Assembly (NCBI GenBank): GCA_934271245.1
Contig: CAKQQY010000007.1
Coordinates: 1 to 64,000 of the forward strand
From: an uncultured Clostridia bacterium
GTDB lineage: Bacteria > Bacillota > Clostridia > Christensenellales > Borkfalkiaceae
Direction of reading: 5' to 3'
DNA: 64,000 nt
Shown here: one piece after another, positions 60,005 through 64,000 of the stretch
How positions within the stretch are numbered: the first letter of the stretch is position 1
How the letters are laid out: the number at the start of each line of letters is the position of its first letter
Position numbers and translations under genes: made by a program
Notes under the pieces: generated by a model
The model's input: the letters and a program-made list of their open reading frames with translations, nothing else
Database searches by the model: none
Told to the model about the DNA's origin: nothing

Positions 60005-61372
60005 TCAGAGTTTATCGGCAATCTGCCTTGCGACGTACACCCCGCTTGCAGACGCATGCGACAGCGAGTGAGTTGTGCCGCTTCCGTCCCCTATGACGTA
60101 CAGTCCTTCGTGGCAAGTCATAAGGTTATGGTCGATTTCCACTTCCATATTATAGAATTTTACTTCTACGCCGTAAAGCAACGTATCGTCGTCGGCGGTT
60201 CCCGGCGCGATTTTATCAAGCGCGTAAATCATTTCTATAATACCGTCTAAAATTCGTTTGGGAAGCACGAGGCTCAAATCCCCCGCCGCGGCGTTTAAGG
60301 TAGGCACGGTAAACGATTCGGCAATTCTTTCTTTCGTACTTCTGCGCCCCCTGATTAAATCCCCGAAACGCTGTATTATAACGCCGCCGCCCAACATATT
60401 GCTTAATCTCGCTATGCTTTCGCCGTAACCGTTGGAATCTTTGAACGGTTCGGAAAAATGTTTTGCGACGAGCAGCGCAAAGTTGGTGTTGTTCGTTTGC
60501 TTTGCGGGGTCTTCGTAACTATGCCCGTTTACGGTGACTATACCGTTAGTGTTTTCATTGACGACTTCCCCTTTGGGATTCATACAGAATGTCCGGACCA
60601 AATCTTCGTATTTAGTCGTGCGGTAAACGATTTTGCTTTCGTACAATTCGTCGGTTAAATGGGCGAAAATCCCCGCGGGAAGTTCCACTCTCACCCCGAT
60701 ATCGACTCGGTTCGAATTTGTGTTGATATTAAGGTCGCGGCAAACCTGTTCCATCCACTTGCTTCCGCTTCTGCCTGCCGATATAACGCAGGTTTTTCCT
60801 TCGTAACAATCGTTTTTATGATAAAGTTTGTATCCGCTATCCGTTTTTTCCACCTTATCGATAAAGCAATTAAAATGAAATTCGACCTTATTTTTCAGGT
60901 GCTCGTAAAGGCGTTCCAAAACGATATAATTTATATCGGTCCCGAGATGGCGAACGGAAGCGTCGAGCAAATGCAAGCCGTTTTGCATACAACTCGTTTT
61001 AAGTTTCGAACCCGCCGTAGTATACAGTTTCGTACCTTCTCCGCCGAAAGCAAGGTTGATTTCATCTACATACTTCATCAAATCAAGAGCAGTCTTTTTT
61101 CCGATATACTCGTAAAGTGTTCCGCCAAAGTCGTTGGTAATGTTATATTTGCCGTCGGAAAACGCGCCCGCGCCACCGAATCCGCTCATTATAGAACAGT
61201 TTTTGCAGTGTATACAAGATTTTACCCTTTCGCCGTCGATAGGGCATTTACGCTTTTTCAATTCGTTTCCCATTTCGAACACGGCGATTTTTAAGTCCGC
61301 TCGTTTTTCAAGCAGTTCATACGCGGTAAAAATACCTCCCGGTCCTGCGCCTACAATCAATACGTCATACAT
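60005..61372 (-). CDS. NAD(P)/FAD-dependent oxidoreductase under a purine-type riboswitch
   Basis: A 455-residue flavoprotein with an N-terminal dinucleotide-binding motif (VLIVGAGPGGI, GAGPGG at 8-13). A Cys-rich segment, KRKCPIDGERVKSCIHCKNC, and SGFGGAGAFSDGKYN are characteristic of a conserved FAD-dependent dehydrogenase family of unknown substrate. GDGSGTTHSLSHASASG near the C-terminus is the second FAD contact. The four Cys residues could hold a metal or be redox-active. AGGAGGTAA gives a strong ribosome site before ATG 61372. The leader carries a purine riboswitch aptamer overlapping a terminator, which links the enzyme to purine levels; guaA lies directly upstream in its own unit. Confidence 0.88.
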   Translation of the reverse strand: MYDVLIVGAGPGGIFTAYELLEKRADLKIAVFEMGNELKKRKCPIDGERVKSCIHCKNCSIMSGFGGAGAFSDGKYNITNDFGGTLYEYIGKKTALDLMKYVDEINLAFGGEGTKLYTTAGSKLKTSCMQNGLHLLDASVRHLGTDINYIVLERLYEHLKNKVEFHFNCFIDKVEKTDSGYKLYHKNDCYEGKTCVISAGRSGSKWMEQVCRDLNINTNSNRVDIGVRVELPAGIFAHLTDELYESKIVYRTTKYEDLVRTFCMNPKGEVVNENTNGIVTVNGHSYEDPAKQTNNTNFALLVAKHFSEPFKDSNGYGESIARLSNMLGGGVIIQRFGDLIRGRRSTKERIAESFTVPTLNAAAGDLSLVLPKRILDGIIEMIYALDKIAPGTADDDTLLYGVEVKFYNMEVEIDHNLMTCHEGLYVIGDGSGTTHSLSHASASGVYVARQIADKL

Positions 61373-61392
61373 ATCGTTACCTCCTGAAAATT

Positions 61393-61418
61393 AAAAAAGT
61401 TGACTACCTTGGGTAGTC
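61393..61418 (-). terminator. Riboswitch expression-platform terminator
   Basis: On the minus strand GACTACC, CAA loop, GGTAGTC, then AACTTTTTT. Its 5' arm (61412-61418) is the same GACTACC that forms J3/1 and the P1 3' strand of the aptamer, so the two folds are mutually exclusive. Confidence 0.85.
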
Positions 61419-61469
61419 AACCGAATCGGCGGTTGGTAGAGACGTCTGCCCGTTTTGCAGACTTATACC
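61412..61469 (-). ncRNA. Purine-type riboswitch aptamer (guanine-like, ON-switch arrangement)
   Basis: On the minus strand GGTATAAGT begins P1 and J1/2 (TATAA conserved). P2 is GTCTGC/GCAGAC with loop AAAACGG, and J2/3 is GTCTCTACC (UxUCUACC conserved). P3 is AACCG/CGGTT with loop CCGATT, and J3/1 is GACTACC. The GG of loop 2 and CC of loop 3 can form the kissing contact. The base equivalent to position 74 is C, which in known examples selects guanine over adenine. P1 is only four clear base pairs. The transcript starts at the promoter at 61476-61504. Confidence 0.75.
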
Positions 61470-61475
61470 TTGGTT

Positions 61476-61504
61476 ATTATACCCGTTAATTTTCCCGCTG
61501 TCAA
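61476..61504 (-). promoter_or_regulatory. Promoter of the riboswitch-controlled oxidoreductase
   Basis: On the minus strand, TTGACA (61499-61504), a 17-bp spacer and TATAAT (61476-61481): full consensus. Confidence 0.9.
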
Positions 61505-61572
61505 GAATTTTATACCGTTATTACGACAAACGAAAACTTTTCGGCTACCCCCTTTCGTAGTTTATCCGTATA

Positions 61573-61597
61573 GAAAAAGCAAGCCGAAAAGGCTTGC
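61573..61597 (-). terminator. Terminator of guaA
   Basis: On the minus strand, GCAAGCC, a 5-nt loop and GGCTTGC followed by TTTTTC, 50 bp after the guaA stop. Confidence 0.88.
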
Positions 61598-61648
61598 TTT
61601 TAGTTCTATTCTTTGTTTGAATACGCCGAATTTTACGTTTTTTCGGCA

Positions 61649-63184
61649 TTATTCCCATTCGACGGTTGCCGGCGGTTTACTTGTAATATCATAAACGACC
61701 CTGTTGACGCCTTTTACTTCGTTGGTTATTCGGCTGCTTGCCCTTTCAAGCACGTCAAACGGTATTCTCGTCCAGTCGGCGGTCATAAAGTCGTCGGTGG
61801 TGACCGAGCGAAGGGCTATCGTATAGCCGTAAGTTCTCGCGTCGCCCATAACGCCGACGCTCTTCGTGTCGGTTAAAACGGCAAAATACTGGTTCGCGTA
61901 CGGTCTTATTTCCGATTTATCAACTTCTTCGCGGAAAATAGCGTCCGCGTCCCTTAAAACGTCTAATTTATCTTTGGTGAGTTCGCCGATAAGTCTTACG
62001 GCAAGACCCGGTCCCGGGAAGGGTTGGCGCCAGACTATTTCTTTCGGAATACCGAGTTCTTCGCCGGCAGCCCTTACTTCGTCTTTAAACAAGTATCTTA
62101 ACGGCTCGATAATTTCTTCGAAGTCTATAACAGACGGAAGTCCGCCGACGTTGTGGTGGCTTTTGATGGTAGACGCGTCACCCCTGCCGCTTTCTATTAC
62201 GTCGGGATAAATGGTGCCCTGAACGAGATAATCTACTTTGCCGATTTTTCTCGCTTCTTCTTCGAACACCCTTATGAATTCTTCGCCGATGATTTTTCTT
62301 TTTCTTTCGGGTTCGGTAACGCCTTTGAGTTTGCCTAAAAATCTGTCTTCGGCGTTGACCCTTATCAGGTTCATATTGAATTTATTGCCGAACGTTTCTT
62401 CTACGGAATCGCCTTCGTTTTTACGAAGCAAACCGTGGTCTACGAACACGCAGATTAAATTTCTGCCGATCGCTTTATGTAACAAAACCGCGGCGACTGC
62501 GGAATCCACGCCGCCCGACAGGGCGCACAAAACTTTTTTGCCGCCGAGTTTGGTTTTATATTCTTCTATTGCCGATTTAACGAAGTTGCCTATTTCCCAG
62601 TCGCCCGAGCAGCCGCAAACCTTAAATATAAAGTTGGAAAGAATGGTTTTGCCGTATTCGGTGTGCGTAACTTCCGGGTGAAACTGCACGCTGTAAATTT
62701 TCTTTTCTTCGTTTACCATGGCGGCGCAGGGGCATTTTTCCGTCTTTGCGATGACTTTATATCCCTCGGGAAGGGTTAAAACGCTGTCGAAATGGCTCAT
62801 CCAGCACACGCTTTCGCTCGGAACGCCGTCGAAAAGAACGTTATCCGAAACGAACAGCTTTACCTTTCCGTATTCGCCCGAAGAACCTGCCGAGCCGACC
62901 TTTCCCCCCGCCATATAAGCGGTGAGTTGGTGACCGTAACAAATCCCTAAAACGGGGATTCCGAGATTCAACACTTCGGGGTCGAAGTGCGGCGATTTTT
63001 CGTCGTACACGCTGTTGGGTCCGCCGGTAAACACTATACCTTTATAACCCGTTTTTTTGATTTCTTCGACAGTGATTTTGTCGTAATTTTTGATTTCCGC
63101 GTAAACTTTCTGCTCGCGGATTCTTCTCGCGATGAGTTGATTATATTGACCGCCGAAGTCTATTACAAGTACCTTTTCCGCCAT
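61649..63184 (-). CDS. guaA: GMP synthase (glutamine-hydrolysing)
   Basis: A 511-residue enzyme that converts XMP to GMP using ATP and glutamine. The class I glutamine amidotransferase domain (1-190) has the catalytic Cys82 in GICYGHQ and His169/Glu171 in FHPEVTH. The ATP-pyrophosphatase domain has the PP-loop SGGVDSA (223-229), and the C-terminal dimerisation domain ends with the conserved [18 protein letters not shown]...KPPATVEWE. Length and order match the family exactly. It has its own consensus promoter and terminator and no riboswitch of its own. Adjacent to the purine-riboswitch-controlled oxidoreductase. Confidence 0.98.
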   Translation of the reverse strand: MAEKVLVIDFGGQYNQLIARRIREQKVYAEIKNYDKITVEEIKKTGYKGIVFTGGPNSVYDEKSPHFDPEVLNLGIPVLGICYGHQLTAYMAGGKVGSAGSSGEYGKVKLFVSDNVLFDGVPSESVCWMSHFDSVLTLPEGYKVIAKTEKCPCAAMVNEEKKIYSVQFHPEVTHTEYGKTILSNFIFKVCGCSGDWEIGNFVKSAIEEYKTKLGGKKVLCALSGGVDSAVAAVLLHKAIGRNLICVFVDHGLLRKNEGDSVEETFGNKFNMNLIRVNAEDRFLGKLKGVTEPERKRKIIGEEFIRVFEEEARKIGKVDYLVQGTIYPDVIESGRGDASTIKSHHNVGGLPSVIDFEEIIEPLRYLFKDEVRAAGEELGIPKEIVWRQPFPGPGLAVRLIGELTKDKLDVLRDADAIFREEVDKSEIRPYANQYFAVLTDTKSVGVMGDARTYGYTIALRSVTTDDFMTADWTRIPFDVLERASSRITNEVKGVNRVVYDITSKPPATVEWE

Positions 63185-63213
63185 AATTTCTCCGTAATTC
63201 GAATTTCTGTTTT

Positions 63214-63242
63214 AGTATATCATTATTATTTTTTTATGTCAA
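63214..63242 (-). promoter_or_regulatory. Promoter of guaA
   Basis: On the minus strand, TTGACA (63237-63242), a 17-bp spacer and TATACT (63214-63219), about 30 bp before ATG 63184. The rest of 63243-63428 shows no gene. Confidence 0.88.
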
Positions 63243-63428
63243 ATTTTATTTTATATTGCCTTTATTTTTGTGTAACGGGCAAGGTTTCGCCTTTATTTTT
63301 TTAACCCCTTGGTGAAGAAAAAACGCTTTTATATCTACTTGCGATAAAAATACGTTTTAAAAGAAAAAAGAGCGACCCCGACCCTTTTTTATAGGTTAGG
63401 AACGCCTTTTTTCGGTTTTTTTAAGTAA

Positions 63429-63671
63429 TTATTTCTTGCAAGTTTTTTTGGTCGCCTTTACTTCTTTGTCTGCGGTTGCGGCGACTTCTTTTTTGGCTTT
63501 TTTCTGCGCGGGTTTTTTATTGTATGCGGTATAAGCCTTGTCGCAGGGATTTTCTTTTTCTTTATCGCATTTTACGCAATAATCGAAAGTTCCGCATGCA
63601 TCTTTACCCATTTCTTCGCTTTTTTCCCATTTAATCCTATCGAGTTCCGACTGTTTTTTTGAAATAGCCAT
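63429..63671 (-). CDS. Small Cys-containing, Lys-rich protein of unknown function
   Basis: 80 residues with an AAAAGGAGAACAAAAAAA ribosome site and a good promoter upstream. The N-terminal half has four Cys in the order CGTFDYCVKCDKEKENPC, which could bind a metal. The C-terminal third is a Lys/Ala-rich tail (KKPAQKKAKKEVAATADKEV...) ending in KTCKK, typical of a disordered nucleic-acid-contacting tail. No known family is recognised. Confidence 0.75.
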   Translation of the reverse strand: MAISKKQSELDRIKWEKSEEMGKDACGTFDYCVKCDKEKENPCDKAYTAYNKKPAQKKAKKEVAATADKEVKATKKTCKK

Positions 63672-63701
63672 TTTTTTTGTTCTCCTTTTCCGTTTTGCAA
63701 A

Positions 63702-63730
63702 ACTATACCATTAAAAAATAAAATTGTCAA
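63702..63730 (-). promoter_or_regulatory. Promoter of the small Cys-containing protein gene
   Basis: On the minus strand, TTGACA (63725-63730), a 17-bp spacer and TATAGT (63702-63707). Confidence 0.8.
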
Positions 63731-63772
63731 CTTTTTATCCGTACAAATTGAAATTATACATATATAGAATAA

Positions 63773-64000
63773 TTACGACAATTCTCGCGCGTTGTTTATC
63801 GCATATTCGTAAAACTTTTCTAATCCCTTTTTTACGTCGGAATAAGTTTTTTCGAAATCGCCCGTATACCAGGGGTCGGCAACGTTTCGGCTCTCCCCCG
63901 CAAATTCCAGCAAAAGAAAGATTTTATCGTAATACTTCGTTCCCAGAATTTTACGCATAAAATACAGGTTTTCTTCATCCATACCGATAAAATAATCGTA
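63773..64000 (-). CDS. Low-molecular-weight protein-tyrosine phosphatase (5' end outside window)
   Basis: The last 75 or so residues of the protein are present. YDYFIGMDEENLYFMRKIL matches the conserved I-x-MD-x-x-N block. VADPWYTGDFEKTYSDV carries the general-acid Asp of LMW phosphatases (DPW/Y-T motif). The catalytic CxxxxxRS loop would lie upstream beyond the window. It hydrolyses phosphotyrosine or related phosphoesters in the cytoplasm. The strand and order suggest an independent unit, with the small Cys-containing protein gene next. Confidence 0.88.
   Translation of the reverse strand, partial: YDYFIGMDEENLYFMRKILGTKYYDKIFLLLEFAGESRNVADPWYTGDFEKTYSDVKKGLEKFYEYAINNARELS

Overview
The window looks like the chromosome of a Gram-positive, probably anaerobic Bacillota (Clostridia-like) bacterium of moderate G+C. 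The signs are many lipoproteins with classical lipoboxes, sugar ABC importers without their own ATPase, a sodium-pumping decarboxylase, an iron-containing alcohol dehydrogenase, and regular TTGACA-17-TATAAT promoters. TGA is an ordinary stop here (several ATGA or TGATG overlaps). The exact order cannot be fixed from sequence alone.

1-10.3 kb: the 5' part of mnmA (tRNA 2-thiolation), a CorC/CNNM-type transporter, tRNA-Arg(CCG), three copies of a 158-bp non-coding repeat, a lipoprotein gene cut by an in-frame TGA, a decayed HAD-phosphatase-like pseudogene, a lipoprotein carrying an RsgI-like domain, and an asymmetric heterodimeric ABC exporter. 10.4-14.5 kb: a complete Na+-translocating oxaloacetate-type decarboxylase operon (carboxyltransferase, gamma subunit, separate biotin carrier, beta subunit) ending in a biotin ligase without a DNA-binding domain. 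14.7-17.9 kb: an APC amino acid permease and an M20 amidohydrolase.

17.9-54.3 kb is the accessory heart: two long glycan-utilisation operons, each beside an AraC-type regulator. Operon 1 (34.1 down to 17.9 kb, minus strand) encodes two GH43 enzymes, a Gfo/Idh/MocA oxidoreductase, an MDR-type reductase, an AEC transporter, a CBM9-like lipoprotein, a sugar-binding protein, MalF/MalG-type permeases, and two GLUG-repeat surface proteins, one with a sialate O-acetylesterase-like domain. Operon 2 (50.3 down to 35.3 kb, minus strand) encodes a GH99/WbsX-like protein, an arabinose/fucose isomerase-family enzyme, an SGNH hydrolase, an LplB-type permease fused to an extracytoplasmic lipoprotein domain, an LplC-type permease, two paralogous parallel beta-helix proteins, a giant Ig-like lipoprotein, a solute-binding protein and a small membrane protein. 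A large secreted protein (50.5-53.1 kb) lies between operon 2 and its AraC regulator. Together the genes suggest capture, deacetylation, depolymerisation and import of an acetylated, arabinose- or xylose-containing plant-type glycan; the substrate is inferred. Two short peptides of one apparent family, each placed directly before a secreted protein with the same N-terminal domain, are the best candidate for something undescribed.

54.5-59.8 kb: alcohol dehydrogenase, small membrane proteins, two divergent XRE-repressor modules with clear operators, a TRIC-type channel, a probable frameshifted coiled-coil gene, and a tandem 161-bp duplication carrying the 3' end of tRNA-Glu. 59.7-64 kb: tRNA-Met and tRNA-Glu, an FAD-dependent oxidoreductase behind a purine-type riboswitch that appears to be an ON switch, guaA, a small Cys-containing protein, and the 3' part of a low-molecular-weight tyrosine phosphatase gene.
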